From positions 1 through 64,000 of the forward strand of contig JAPTJF010000168.1 of the NCBI GenBank assembly GCA_029339195.1: a stretch of 64,000 bases of DNA, given 5' to 3'. A program made the translations under genes and the position numbers. The notes beneath the pieces were generated by a model. It was not told the DNA's origin. It was given only the letters and a program-made list of their open reading frames with translations, and searched no databases. The stretch is from Micractinium sp. NFX-FRZ. Its lineage: Eukaryota; Chlorophyta; Trebouxiophyceae; Chlorellales; Chlorellaceae. Below are positions 29,203 through 41,486 of this stretch, one piece after another; position 1 is the stretch's first letter; every line of letters starts with the position of its first letter.

Positions 29203-31891
29203 ATGGCCGCCAGCGGGCGACCAAGCTCACCTCAAAGCCCCCGCCGTCCATCTTTCACTGCTGCCGCTGCTGCCGCCTGCCCAGGCTACACCCAGACTGC
29301 GCTCAGGTAGGTGATGCGCTGCGCCTGTGTGTCCTCCCTCTGCCTGCGTCGCGTTTGAACGGCAGTCCAATCCTGCTTCAGTCAAAATGATCCGATGGCC
29401 CGCGGATGCATCCGTTTTCATCGCGTGTACAGGTGGGTGTACCTCAGCTCCCGTCTTCAGAGTGTGCTGTTTTCCCTTTGCATGGTGCGATCGTAACAGT
29501 GCTCCAATAAATGCGGTTGCTAGCAGCACAGCGGTCCGCCCCGCCGGTCACCTTGGTTGCACCAAGTGAGTTCTTTGCTCGCCTGCAGCGTGTATGTGGC
29601 CGCACACACTAGAGTGTGAACTGATGAATGTTGACATTGCCTCCCGCCACATGCAGGGGCGCCAGGAAGTGCCGGCAGGCGGCGGCAGCGGCAGCGGCAG
29701 CGGCACCAACCGCACTGGCGAGCAGCGGACGACTGCCCACCCGGCAGCTGTGCAGCAGCTCATTCGGATGCAGCCTCAGCAGCATCACTAGCAGCCGACC
29801 AAGTGGCAGCAGCAGGTGCAGAGCCTGACGGCGGCAGCAGCTGGGGCGCAGAGGCGGAGGGGTGGCAGGGGGCGCAGGCGGGCATCTTGGAGCAGCAGGC
29901 GGCTGGCCTGGCACCACCCTACCCGCTGGACCAAACCCGGGTGGGTGGGCGCATCTGCTCTTTATGTTGCTCCCAGGCGGAACGAGGGGTATTTCAAGAG
30001 CTCTGCCCCTGTGGCAGAGGCGCTGGCCTGGCTGTGGAGAGAGTCGTGCACGACACATCAGCGCTCTGCCGCATGGGGCCTCACGCCTGCCCGTTGTCGC
30101 GCCCACTGTGCTCCAATTCAACAAGCCCTGCTTCACCACCTCCCCTATTGTTTCATGCGCACCCACATACTGCATACCCACTTCCCCCACTGCCCGCCCG
30201 CAGCAAATAGTGGAGACTGCCATGCTGGCGGCTGTGACCGCCCTGGCCTACACAGTGGGGAACCTCCTCAGGGTGGAGGCCTACCTGGCCTACGTCCTGC
30301 CCCTGCCCGTCGTGCTGGCGGCGCTGCGCTCTGGCCCGCTGCCGGCGCTCAAGACGCTCACCACCGCTGTGCTCCTGCTGCTGAGTGAGCAGGGGGTGGG
30401 GGAGGGTGGGGTACGCAGGCACTGTTGGGCGGTGGCAGTGCATACAGCGTGGTTGGTCTCGAGGTGTGCCTCCCGGCGGCGGCGCAGCCACGGCCCGGCT
30501 TCTTGCACCTGCAGTCCCAGTCCTCACCCCCTCTATCGTCACATACCCAGCCTCTCTCCCTCCCTCCTTCATTCGCCCTGCCACCCCTCCTATCCCTCTC
30601 TCCCCTCTCGGCCCTTGCCTCCCCAGTCCTCATGGGCCCCGTTCGAGCCACCACATACCTGCTTGTGTACGGCGTGCTGTCCCTGGCGCTGGGGGCAGCC
30701 TGGGCCTGGCGCCTGCCCTGGGCGCTGAGCATCCCTCTGGGGGCGCTGGCACGCATCGCCGGCTACCTCGCCTACATCGCCCTCTCCTCATGGGTCACCA
30801 ATGAAAACCTGTGAGTGCCTGTAACCCACTGCGCCCTGGCGGTTGTGGGTGGGCAGGTGGAGGCTGCCTGGGCCTACATCGCCCTCTCCCTCCTGGGTCA
30901 CTAACGAAAACTTGTGAGTGCCTGTAGCCCACTGGGCCCTGGCGGTTGTGGGTGGGCAGGTGGAGCCTGCCTGGGCCTGCATTGCCCTCTCCTCCTGGGC
31001 CACTGTTGAGGAGATTCAGGGGGCCTAGGGTGAAGGCGTTCGGTAAGAAATGGTGGTGGGCGTAGCCTGCACTGCACGTTGCTCCTGGGGTCACACACTC
31101 AACACTTGTGGGTGCCTGTTTGTTGTTACCCTGGGGGTTGGTGTCAAGACTCCTGCTCCCTCACAGACATGCTGCCCTTGGCTCGCCCAACACACGTTCC
31201 TTGCTCCCGACCCCCAACAATGCATTGCGCCTGCAGGCTGCAGCTGATGCTGACCAACATCTATGCCCTGCTGGACCAGCTGTCGGCGGTGCTGGGCACC
31301 ACCGGCGCGCCCCCCCTGCTGGCGGTCGCCGTCGTCCTCTGCTCCCTCCTCTTTGTCAACAGCATGATGTATGTGGCACTCATGTGAGTCGGGTGTGGTG
31401 ATGCGGTTGGTGATGCGCCCATGAGTGTGGGTGAGGTGGAGGTAGTGTGCTGCCATGCGCTGTGAGTGAGCAGCAGGATCCCTGTGTGGGGCGCTCACGT
31501 GGGGGTATGCGGGGTTGAGGAGAGTTGGGGCGGCCCTGCTGCGCTGTGCCGTGCTGTGATCAATGCTGCGCTGTGCAGTGCTGTGGTCAGTGCTGTGCTG
31601 TGCTGGTGCTGGGCATGCGTATAAGCTCCCATGTGTGCATCGCCCCGCCCCGCCTCCCTGCCTACCCTCTGGCAAGTGCTGCCCGCCATGACGCTGCGCA
31701 GCTGTGCCATGCTGTGCCCTGCTGTGCTCACCCTCCGCTCACGCTGTTCCCCTCCCCCCTGGCCCTCGCCCCCCCCACCACCGCACTGCAGGCACGTGCT
31801 GTACGCCATTATGCTGCGGGGTATGGGGCTCACGCTGCACCGCATGCCCAAGTTTGTAGAAAGGTTTGTGGGGCGGCTGCCCGAGATGTGA
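29203..31891 (+). CDS. DUF2232 (YybS-like) membrane protein, probably plastid-targeted
   Basis: A polytopic membrane protein of a family shared by bacteria and plant plastids; no biochemical role is known to me. Exons: 29203-29306, 29748-29940, 30204-30384, 30627-30810, 31237-31383 and 31792-31891, giving 302 residues. The last four exons are firm. The first two give a Ser/Ala/Arg-rich leader that looks like a transit peptide, and the acceptor at 29748 is my best phase-consistent choice. Conserved-looking stretches are QIVETAMLAAVTALAYTVGN, LPLPVVLAALRSG, ILMGPVRATTYLL and LHRMPKFVERF at the end. About five to six hydrophobic segments are visible. It is head-to-head with eIF3L. A TGTAA signal follows 106 nt after the stop. 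Confidence 0.75.
30771..31010 (+). repeat. 102-bp tandem repeat spanning an exon end and donor
   Basis: The last 40 bases of the DUF2232 exon ending at 30810, its donor GTGAGTGCCTGTA and about 60 bp of intron are repeated once in full (from 30873) and once in part (from about 30976). The second copy keeps an intact GTGAGT donor; the third loses it. Confidence 0.9.
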
Positions 31892-32701
31892 GCAACCATC
31901 CCCCGGCAACCAACCCACACCCCTCGCCTTGCCCTGGCTTCACGTCTTTACCCAGTGCTGGCTGATGGTGGTGTGCATTAAATCACTGAGCTGCATTGTA
32001 AGCAAGGCATTGGCAGTGTGGCTGCGCGCAAAGGCGAGTACTGAGGGCAGGGCACAGGGCGCGCTGCAGCTTCGCGGCGTGGCATGGAGCTGAGGGCGAC
32101 GCACAGAGGGCTGAGGGCCGAAAGAATTGAGGCAGCAGCGGGAAGCAAGTAGGAGAAGCGAGAGTAGAGCGAGAGGGAGTATTCAGAGTGGTAGGAGAGG
32201 GAAAACTGTGTGCTCTCTTGACAGAGACTGGCGCTCGAGCTCGCGGCGGCCTCCAACACAGCTGTGTCGCAAGTTTCTTTGCGGAAAAACAGACTGTAAG
32301 CCCAAACAAGCAAGCAAGCTGGGCGGTCACTCAAGAGAGGAGGCAGCTGAGCCGGCCTCCCACTGGTCCGGCCAGGTGGTTGGCTCAGGGTCCCGCTCAG
32401 GCTGATAGCACCTGCAGCGGGCGCGCAGAGAGCAAGCCAGGGTAAGGAGCGGGGGTCAGGGGTGCACTGTGCCCGACCTGAACGCATGATGCCGACCGCT
32501 TGGACTGGCACCAGTAGAACGACGAATCCGCACGGCTGCACTGCACCCACCCGCCCCCGCGCCTGTCCTCCTCCGCGCCGCCCACTACACGCTGCCTGAC
32601 TTCTGTGCAACTCAACACCTCTGGGCGAGTCCACAACAACATCCGAGGCCCCCTGCCCCCTGTCAGACCTCCGCATGCTCCCACTACTGCTTCACTAGAG
32701 C
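31892..32701. other. Convergent 3' region, DUF2232 / tRNase Z-like
   Basis: 810 bp between convergent stops. TGTAA occurs for the plus-strand gene at 31997-32001 and again near 32294. None was seen for the minus-strand gene. The stretch 32100-32300 is purine-rich on the plus strand. No gene was recognised. Confidence 0.6.
31997..32001 (+). terminator. TGTAA polyadenylation signal of the DUF2232 gene
   Basis: TGTAA 106 nt after the stop codon, the usual green-algal signal at a normal distance. Confidence 0.5.
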
Positions 32702-35700
32702 TCACCAGTAGCTTCCCGCCAGCGAGACCAGGTTGCTGCCCAGCGCCTCGCCCGCCGCCTCCAGCACATCCCCCGCGTATGTGTCGTCGCTGCCGTCTGC
32801 GGAGTCCACGAAGCCCGCATGGCGCTGCCACAGCACAAGCTCCTTGCCCCGCAGTGCCGCCGCGGCGGCGCCCGCCACCGCGGCTGCCGCGGTGCGGGGC
32901 GCCCCCATGCCCGGGGGCGGCGACATGCTGTGCACAACAACATCCACAATCGCGGGTTCGCCCTGGCTGCCGCCCACGGCGTGGCCGCTGGGCAGGCCGC
33001 CGGCTGCTTGCGCATCCGCGTCTGCGCTGCCGCCGCCATCGCCGCCGCTGCTGCTGCTGCCGCTGCTGCTGGTGTAGTCGTGGGGTGGCCAGTCGGCAGC
33101 CATGGTCTGAGCAAAGGCGGAGGCATCGATGCACGTGCCGATGATGGCCACACGCCTGCCGGGGGGAGAGGTGTGCGGGGTGTGGGGGGAGAGGTTGGGT
33201 GTGCACGCAAGGCTGGGGAAGGCAGCAGGGCTGTCCTGCTTGACGGCATGCAACCAGCTGGAACCAGCTGGAACAGGGCTATTCCATGCACATTGAACGC
33301 CCAATTTGACAAGCACATGCGCCAGCAACGGCTGCACACCGTCCCGCTGTGCACACGCCCTTGCAAGCATGCAGGCCCACGCGCGCCAGGCGTTTGACCA
33401 CCGCACATCACCAGGCAAGACGCAACAGCGTTAGGAGGGTCAGGGGCGCACCTGCCGCGCCGCACGGGGCCCACGCACTGCCAGGGGTGCACCATCTCCC
33501 CGTCATAAGTCTCCACCGACTCCCCCGACTTGAGGCGCGTGAAGTCAACGCCCGGCTGCACCCCCAGCTGCTGGGCGCGGTCCACAAACAGGCGGCCCGC
33601 CCTGCGAGAGGGGGCAAGCGGAGGAGGGGCAGCACGGGGTGAGGGGGCAGCACGAGGTGCAGGGGTCGGGACAGGGCGACGGTGCTCAGGGTGGATGGCT
33701 CCACCACAAAACAAGGTCACCCCCAAGCCGCCATCCTGGCTGCCACAGGGTGCCACAAGTGCATCTCCTCTTTCCCGCCCCCCTTGCATACACCCCCCTG
33801 CCCGGGACGCACACTGCCAACGTGCGAGGTACACACGCCTGCCCGCTCACCTCTGCGCCTCCTGCATGAGGAACCCAAACGTGGGCTGCTTGTTGCGCAG
33901 CGGCGCCACCCGCACCAGCCACTCATGGTCCATCTTCAGGGTCCATGTGAGGTCCAGTACGGTGAGCCCCGTGCGGCGGGGGTCGCCGCGCGGCGGCAGC
34001 TCCAGCGGCAGCGTCCCCGCCCGCAGGTCGATCCCCGAGTTGCTGCGCTTGCGCGTGTGCCGGCTCAGCAACGGCGACAGCTCGGCGTCGTAGTACCTGC
34101 GGGCAGTACCATGGGTGGAAAGCAAGGCAGTACCATGTGTTTGTTGCAGAGGACTGAGGCGGTGCCAGCTGTTAGCGGTGTGGTGCCTGCGGAAAGTGCA
34201 ATGCCGTGCCCGTCAAGCCCTGCCAGCCTGACCTGTTGCCCCCACTGCCACACAAATTGTCACCCCCATTGGCGCTAGCCCATGTTTGGCGCAGTGCCGC
34301 GTGACTGGTGCAGCGGGTGCCAGGCAGGGCACCAAGCACAAGCAGCGCACCCCCTGCTCCCAACCGGCACGACACTCATCCCCCTTCCCCCTCCCCCGCA
34401 TCCTTGCTCACCCCTCTGGGTTCAGCTGGTCGGGGGGCAGCCGCGTGACGTACAGGCGCGCTCGCGGGTTGACCTGCCAGGGGGGCGGCGCGCGTTCAGG
34501 GGAAGGCGCGCAGTGTGGAACGGGTTGCGAGGCGAAGCAGCCACAGCCACACTCGCACACTGGCCCTCTTCCTTCCTCATGCTCGTGGCATCAAGCACAG
34601 CCCACATACGCGCACTCACATTCCCCCACCAAGGTTAATATTGTTTCTTGAATACAACACACATACTCTCAGGCTTTTGCACCCTCCCCCACCAGCTTCC
34701 AACCTGGATGAGCTCGTCCAGCTCGTCATCGGGCACTGGGTGCGTGACAAACTCGTGAATGATGACGGGCATCTCCAGGTAGGTGCGCGACACGCTCAGC
34801 ATGGTGCTGCACGGCAGGGCAGGTGAAGACAAGGGCGGGAGGCAGGAGGTGAGCGTGCAGCATACGGTGCCGCACAGATAGGTGGCACACATACTCAGCA
34901 AGGGGCTCTGAGGTACGCGTTGTGCTCTGTTGTGCCCCCGTTTCCCCAATGCCCCTGCCTTTGCCCCCTCCCATGTCACTCAACTGATGTGCTCAGCCCC
35001 TGTCCCCGGCTTCCCCAGCGCTCCAGCCCCTCGCCCCGGCTTCCCCAACGCACCAGCCCCTGCCCCCACGGCAATCGCTCACTTTATGTACTCGGCCACG
35101 CCCTTGGGGCCATAGACGTGCAGCGGGGTGTCTGCAGCCTCGTGCCCCTTCTCGCGCGCCGCGCTGATCGTGCACAGCATGCCCGGCAGGCCCGAAATGT
35201 TGTCCGCCGCCAGGCTGGACACGAAAATCCGCTCCAGCTTGGCCCACGCAATGGACTGGTTCCTGCGAATAGGCGACACAGGATGAGGCATGGGGCTGTG
35301 TCAATCAGGGCAAGGAGTGGGAGGGCAAGGGAAAGGCCCCCACAGCAGAAGCAGCAGCAGCAGCATGACATTAAAGCCGCCCCTCTTGCGCCGCCTCGCC
35401 GGCCCCGCCCTTCCGGCTCCCACCTGACCAGGTGCCGCTGCGCATCCTCCCCGCACTCAAAGAGCCACACCGACTTGGCGGTGCGCGCCAGGCAGGAGGT
35501 GGTGTGCTTGATGCCGTTTGGGGCGGTGGCGCCCCACAGAAAGTAGAGCTGCAGGTTGCCGGCGTTTGACATCAGCCGCTCCTGGTTGGTCTCGGTGAGG
35601 AAGCGGCCTGCCAGGCTGGACTGCAGCGCCAGCAGCGGCTCCGCCGCCAGCTCAGCGGCGCTCGCCATCTCGCCCGCCAGCACAGCCGCGCTGTCCTCGC

Positions 35701-36958
35701 CCTCCCAGTCAGACTCGCTGCCGCTGCTGAGGCCGCCCGCCCCCACGGTGCCGATGTCTTGCAGGCCCAGGGCGGCGTCTGCCACCGCGCTCTCCTCCTT
35801 GCTCAGCGCCCGCCCCTCCTGCAACAGGCAGCTGTACAGCCCTGCAGGCGGCGATGGCGGGGCGGTTGAGGAGAGGCTTCAGAGGGGCGGCTCGGGGGCA
35901 GAGGTGCCGCCAGCGGCAGCAGCGGCTGTGCAAGCGCAGCTGTCGGGCAGCACGCAACACGCTGCAAGCCTTGCAACAGGCAAGCAGCAACGCTGAAGCC
36001 TTGAGTGCAGCAGCAGCGGTGCTCACGGGAGGCCTGCTGGTCTTTGCGCCCCCAAGTGGCCACCCGGCGGCGGCGCAGCTCGCTTAAAATGATCTCCACC
36101 TGCAGCCAGCGAGCGGGGCAGGGCTGGGTCAGCGTCGCTTGCAGGCACACCCCTGCAAAACGGCTCAGGGCATGGCATGGCTGGCATGGCATCATGTGCA
36201 CAATCGGCTGCGGGCATGGGGACTGCACAGCTGTGAGCCCCTCCGCAGCCTGTGGCACTGCTGCTGCTGCTGCTGCAGCTGCCATGGCACACTGTGGGTG
36301 GGCAGGTGGCGTCTTTCTTCCCAGGGCATGCGCCCTGGCAGCGTGCCAGCCCCTGAGCAGGAGCAGGCACTTTGCTGGCTCCACGCACACCCCCACTGCA
36401 GCCAGGTGACCGTGCGTGTTCCGGGCATGCATGCCCCGCCACCCCCCCACAGCAAGCCCAGCTGGATCCCTTCAGCCTGCCATACGGACGCACCGGCTGT
36501 GCCTTGACCATTTTGTAGCTGTAGCGCCCCGGCGGCAGCCGCGGGTGCTGCACAAAGTTGCTGCCGCTGCTGCTGCTGCTGCCGGGCGGTGGTGTGCTCT
36601 GTGAGCGCGCGTCGCCGCCTGAATCAATGCTGCCAATGCTGCCGAGGTCCAGCTCCTCCAGCGCCACGCCCTGCTGCTGCCAGCTGTCCTGCTGCTCTGG
36701 GGGGTAGCCCTGAGCGTCTTCCACTGCTGTGGCCCTGACGGGCAGGTGGCGGTGGCGGCAGCACCGGCGGCGGTGGCAGCAGCCGGAGGCGCGCGGCCCC
36801 GCCTGCAGGGCCAGGGCGTGCGGCACGAAACTGCTGCCCGCTGTACATGCTCTTCTGAGCCGCATAGAGCCTGCACAAGCTTGCGGCGGCCGCATGCCGG
36901 TGTCTGCACTCTTTGGCACCATCGAGTTGGCGGCTTGCATGGCCGCCGACACAAGCAT
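32702..36958 (-). CDS. tRNase Z-like metallo-beta-lactamase protein, catalytic motif lost
   Basis: Related to tRNA 3'-end endonuclease (RNase Z/ELAC). Exons: 36958-36494, 36099-36064, 35818-35424, 35262-35083, 34806-34704, 34473-34412, 34096-33851, 33601-33452 and 33155-32702, giving 696 residues. The small second exon is the least certain. The N terminus is Arg/Ala-rich and ends near VRATAVED, like a plastid leader. The fold signature is LYFLWGATAPNG, SVWLFECGEDAQRHL, LERIFV and GLPGML. Where active enzymes have HxHxDH this protein has S-L-A-A-D-N (Ser315, Ala317, Asp319, Asn320), so three of four ligands are gone. Near the C terminus VAIIGTCIDAS and VDVVVHSM occupy the places of the usual GDT and VHEAT motifs. 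It is probably a non-catalytic partner or structural protein. Head-to-head with the RRM gene. Confidence 0.85.
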
Positions 36959-37194
36959 TGTGATGTGTGGGTGATGTGAGCACTACTGGTTCCTTCCCGG
37001 CAACCCTGCGGGAGTTCACCTGCCACCTGGTGCCAACGCATTCTCGCGTGAGGTGTTTGTGCGGCGGTGGGTTGCCAGGACCTCAACGCTTTAAACTCTT
37101 GGTATACTGTCAATACCCAGCGCAGCCACCAGACACAAGTTGCACCTTGGGCTGATTCATGGTGCTCGGGAACTCGGGAACCCGCTAAAGCAAA
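36959..37194. promoter_or_regulatory. Divergent promoter region, tRNase Z-like / RRM gene
   Basis: 236 bp between start codons. CTCGGGAA occurs twice in direct tandem about 20 bp before the RRM-gene ATG, and TTTAAAC and GTATACTG lie about 90-110 bp before it. Confidence 0.5.
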
Positions 37195-40151
37195 ATGACG
37201 CAGGCGGACGTGCTGGCCAGTGCGCCCAGCACTAGCAGCAACAGCAGCAGCGCGGACGGCGGCGTGGACGCCGAGGTGAGCCTTGCGGTCACAAAGTGTG
37301 CTGGCTCCCGCAGCGCTCCCGCAGCCCTTGCCGGCCGCCACTCCCCGCGCCGTCCAGGGCTTGCTAATGCGTGTATGAGACTATGAGCTGAGCCGCCGGG
37401 CGTGCTTGTGGCACTTTTAGTGGTGTCGCTGGCGTCGGGTCAGGGCGGCCGTGAGCTTGCGCCCCCGTCTTGCTCACCCGATGTTTATTATTTGGTTCCC
37501 CCGATTCCCTGCAGACTCTGCGCGGGCTTGCGGATGACCTAGAGAGCCTGACTGTGTCGCAGCAGGCGACGCGGCCGTCGCTCGATGGCCTCGACCTGCC
37601 TAGCCTTGGGGGCGCCAAAGGCACAGGACCCCGCCTTTTCTGCGGCCATGTCCCCAAGGTGCGCTGGCTTGGGAGGGCAGGGCACGTTTGCTGCATTTGC
37701 AGGGCTCCCCGCGCCTCAAAACAGTGCCCTAGCCCGCGGTTCTCTCCCAGCCACGAGCGGGGCAGACCAGATACTGTCTGGCGCCGGCGCGGCCGCGCCC
37801 CCTCACTTGCCCCCTCAGTTGCCCCAAACGCACCCTGCGTGTGCCCTCTGACCCTGCAGGAGGTGAACGATGAGATGGTGCGGCAGCATTTTAGCAAGTG
37901 GGGCACCGTCCACGACGTCTACTTCCCAAGGTCAGTGCTTGGTGTGGCAATCAGCAGCACATGCATGGAGGCGGTGTGGTGTGCACGTCACCCGCCCGCC
38001 CACACAGCTCTCAAGCCGGCGCCCTCCCTCGCCTCTTTCGCCCCGCGAACCTTCTCTCATCGTCCCTCTTGTCCGTGCCTCTGTTCACCCTTTTGTAGGC
38101 ACAAGAAGACGCTCAAGCGCCGCCCCTTTTGCTTTGTGACGTTTGCGAACAAGGAGGATGCGCAGCGCGCGCTGACGGAGAGCGGGCTGGAGATTGCGGG
38201 CGTGGCGATCAAGAACCTTACCATGGTGGAGGACAGGTGGGTGCTGGGCGCACGATAGCTGGGTGCTGGGGTGTTGGGGATGCTGGGTGCTGGGCGAGGG
38301 TGCATCAGCTCTGCAGGCTGGCAGGTAGGCTTGGCAGCTGCCGGCCAGCTGCCTTCCTCATGCGCTCCCCCGCCCTGCCCCACCCCACCCGCCCCACTCG
38401 CCCGCAGGGACAAGTACTACACGAACAAGCACGCCACGGCGCGGCAGGCGCTGCTGCAGGCGCTGAAGCAGCTGGGGCCCGGCAGCGGCGGCGCCGCGCC
38501 CGGCGGCGGCGCCGCGCCAAACGGCAGCCCCACCACGGCGGCGGCGCTGCCCGCGGTGGCGGCCGCGCCCACCGGCGGCATGTCCAGCGAGCAGCTGAGC
38601 AACCTGGCAGCCATGATGGCACTGGAGGGGGTGCCCATGGACGTGGTGCTGCAAACGCTGGGCCTGCCCCCCGCGGCGGTAGACCCGCTGGCGGCGCTGC
38701 CTGCCGGCTCCTCCCCGCTGGCGGGGCTTGACACGGCCCTGCTGGCGCAGGCGCTGGCCAGCCCCGCGCTGAGCAGCTCCACAGCGTACGACGCGCTGGC
38801 TCGGGGCTCGTTTGACCTGCGCAACAGTTACGACATGCGGGGCTCGTTTGACCTGCGCAGCAGCCTGGACCTGGCCTCCGCCGTGCGCTCGGCCCGCGCC
38901 AGCCTGGACCTGTCCAGCCTGGCGGCGGCGGCGGCGGCGCAGGGGCTGTACGACGGCAGCAGCAGCGGCGTCAGCATGACGCGCATGCACACCACCGACA
39001 GCCGCAGCACCATCACGTCTGCCGACACCTGGTCCAACGCCCCCTCTGCCCGCAACTCAATGGACACCTCTGGCCTGCTGCCCGTCACCGCCGGCTTCCT
39101 GGCCTCTGGCGCCGGCAGCCTGGGCAGCCTGCAGACGCGGCTGTCGCTTGACGCCGCGCTGCAGATGCAGCAGCAGCAGCAGCAGGCGCAGCAGCAGCAG
39201 GCGGCGCTGCTGGCAAACCAGATGCGGCTCGCCTCGGCGGCGGCGGCAGCGCAGCAGCAGCCTGGGGCCTACGGCATGCCGCCGCTGCCCCACGGCGGCG
39301 CGCAGCAGAACATCTCGTCCGTCCTGCACAGCAGCTTCTACCAGCCGGCAGCGTCCATGCCCATGCCGGGCTCGGAGCAGGAGGCGGTGCAGCACAGCAT
39401 GCAGACCGTGATGTCGTCCGGCCTGTATGGCGGCGGCCCCCCGCCGCTGCCGCCCACCACCCGCCACTCCATGCACGAGTTCAGCAGCAGTGGCGGACGC
39501 CGCCTCCACGCCGGCACCACCAGCGGCCTGCCGTTTGCGGACGCAGGCTGGGGCGCCCCCGCGGCACCGCAGCACGCGCAGCAGCAGCAGCACGGCACGC
39601 TGGGCGGCTACAGCACGGTGCTGCGGCCCAGCATTGACCGGACTGGCCTGCCGCCCCTGGCGCCGCGCAGCCCGCACCAAGGTGGGTGGGCGGGCACAGG
39701 GGCAGTTGCAGGGGCATGGGCGGGCACAGCGGCACTTGTGTGCGTTGCTTGTGGTACCACAGAGCTTGGTGATGTGATTTGGCGGCCGTCCTTTCATCCG
39801 ATACTGCTGTGGCGCTCTGGGCTGTTGCGTGCATGTGCGGTGCACCGCTGCTGCAGCAGGCGGGGGCACTTGTGGTCCAACTTGCCACCGGGGAGAGAGT
39901 GCGCTGCTTGTTGCAAGCGACTTCGGAAGGGCTCGGTGAGTGCCTGCTAGGGTCTGCTGTGTACCCTACCGCTTTGTGCCACCCCTGCCCAGCCACCACG
40001 CCACACCTCACCCTGCGCACGGCGCCCCCGTGCCCCTTCCCCTGCTGCAGAGATGCCGCTCAGCCGCCAGCAGGGCAGCACCTCGCCCGATGCCCTGCTG
40101 GGGCTCCCAGGCGCCGGCTGGCCGCTGGGCGGACAGCGGCTGGCGGTCTAG
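37195..40151 (+). CDS. RNA-binding protein with one RRM and long low-complexity tail
   Basis: Binds RNA through a single N-terminal RRM; its targets are unknown. Exons: 37195-37275, 37515-37658, 37860-37930, 38099-38236, 38408-39681 and 40051-40151, giving 602 residues. RNP2 is RLFCGHVP (67-74) and RNP1 is RRPFCFVTF (106-114), with the domain split over three exons. It ends in the basic KYYTNKHATARQALLQALKQ. The tail of about 440 residues is Ala/Ser/Gly/Gln-rich with three near-repeats of the type YDxRGSFDLRxS and a poly-Gln run near residue 405. Such tails suit granule-forming or splicing/decay factors, but no specific family is recognised. The ATG at 37195 is in good context and directly opens the reading frame. 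Confidence 0.85.
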
Positions 40152-40229
40152 TCGAGGCGGCAGCCCAGCAGCCCACCCCCCACCCCCCAACCCCCTGATG
40201 GAGCGCTCAGATGCATGCGCCATCCTTTG

Positions 40230-40234
40230 TTACA
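40230..40234 (-). terminator. Candidate TGTAA signal of the gene at 41316-42889
   Basis: The only minus-strand TGTAA in the convergent region, about 1.08 kb after the stop codon. Confidence 0.35.
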
Positions 40235-41163
40235 ATCAACAACACACCAGATCCTGCAATTGGTGAGCACCTGCCGCATCCCTGTGGCCCGCCCTTTTCC
40301 CTAGCGCTACTTTTGTTTCTCTCTGTGTGGGGGGCCCTCTGGCCCGCCCCCCCGCATGCCCCCTCCATGTCAACCGTCCCCCTCTTCCTTTTGCGACATC
40401 CCAGCGAACCGCCCTTTGTGCATTCGTCCTGCCAGCCACGCTTCAGCACCCCCGGCTGCAAGCGGGCTGCACCTCCCTCCCCCGCCCCCTGCTCTCCTTG
40501 AACCCTCCCCCCTCCCCTGCACTTTTCCCGACCCCTGCTCTATTCGGCAGCCGGCCGCACAGACAGGCACCTCATGTCATCCGCTCTCTCTGCGCCCAGC
40601 TCAGCCCTCGGTTACCAACATCCATTCCCTCCGCCGCAAAAACATCCTCGCCCGGCGACCGCCCAAGGGGCGGCGGCACGGCGGGCAGCTGAACAGGTGC
40701 CCGCCCCCTGCCCCTGCCCCGGGCCCGGATTTCATTTGCAGGTTGGTGGTCTCTGTGTATCGCTTTGCTCCCAGCACCCCGCGCAACTAGCACCCTACAC
40801 ACCCTGCCCCAACGCCTCCCACCGCACCTCCCATCCTCCACTCAACTCCCCGCTCACAACGCACCACACCTACGCCCCACCTCCCTGTAGCCCCCCCCGG
40901 CACTGCCTCTGACCGCGAGTGCCGGGGGGCTTCAGCCTCTATGTCGGCCGCTTGCTGCGCCCGTCTCAGTTTTAGCGTGGGGCCTCTCGCCCGCGCCCCC
41001 CCCCCCACGGGACGGCCTCCCCTCCCCCGCCCGCTCCGACCCTTTCATTCAACCCTCCGCCCCCTCTTCCTTGTGCCATTTTTCTCACCCCTCAACCCCC
41101 CTCCCCGCCAGGATCTCCCCCCAGTTAGTCACAACAACAAACACGAAGTCATTTCATTCATTC

Positions 41164-41168
41164 TGTAA
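41164..41168 (+). terminator. Candidate TGTAA signal of the RRM gene
   Basis: The only plus-strand TGTAA in the convergent region, about 1.0 kb after the RRM-gene stop. Confidence 0.4.
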
Positions 41169-41315
41169 AATCCCAGAGAACAGCAGCAGCACAGCTTGTG
41201 TGACACCGCGGCCAGTGAGGGGCAAAACAAGAGGTGGCGCGAGGGAAGGGCGGGGAGGGCAAGGTGGCAGCCAAGAGCGGTGGGGTGCTCAGCCATATCC
41301 CTCGGACACGTTCCC

Positions 41316-41449
41316 TCAGCTGGGCCGCCCCCTGCCCAGGCCTGCCAGCGCAGCTCCAAACAGGCCTCCGGGTGCCGCGCCGCTCGCCTGCCGCCGCTTC
41401 CGCAGGCGGCCCTCGGCAGCAGATGCATCGCCACCCGCTGCCTCCTCGC

Positions 41450-41486
<37 letters not shown>

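Larger units (their letters stand above)
40152..41315. other. Convergent 3' region with overlapping UTR signals
   Basis: 1.16 kb between convergent stops; the middle (40.26-41.12 kb) is very C-rich on the plus strand. The only TGTAA for the plus-strand RRM gene is at 41164-41168, and the only one for the minus-strand gene is at 40234-40230. The two 3'UTRs would overlap by about 0.9 kb. No gene was recognised. Confidence 0.55.
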
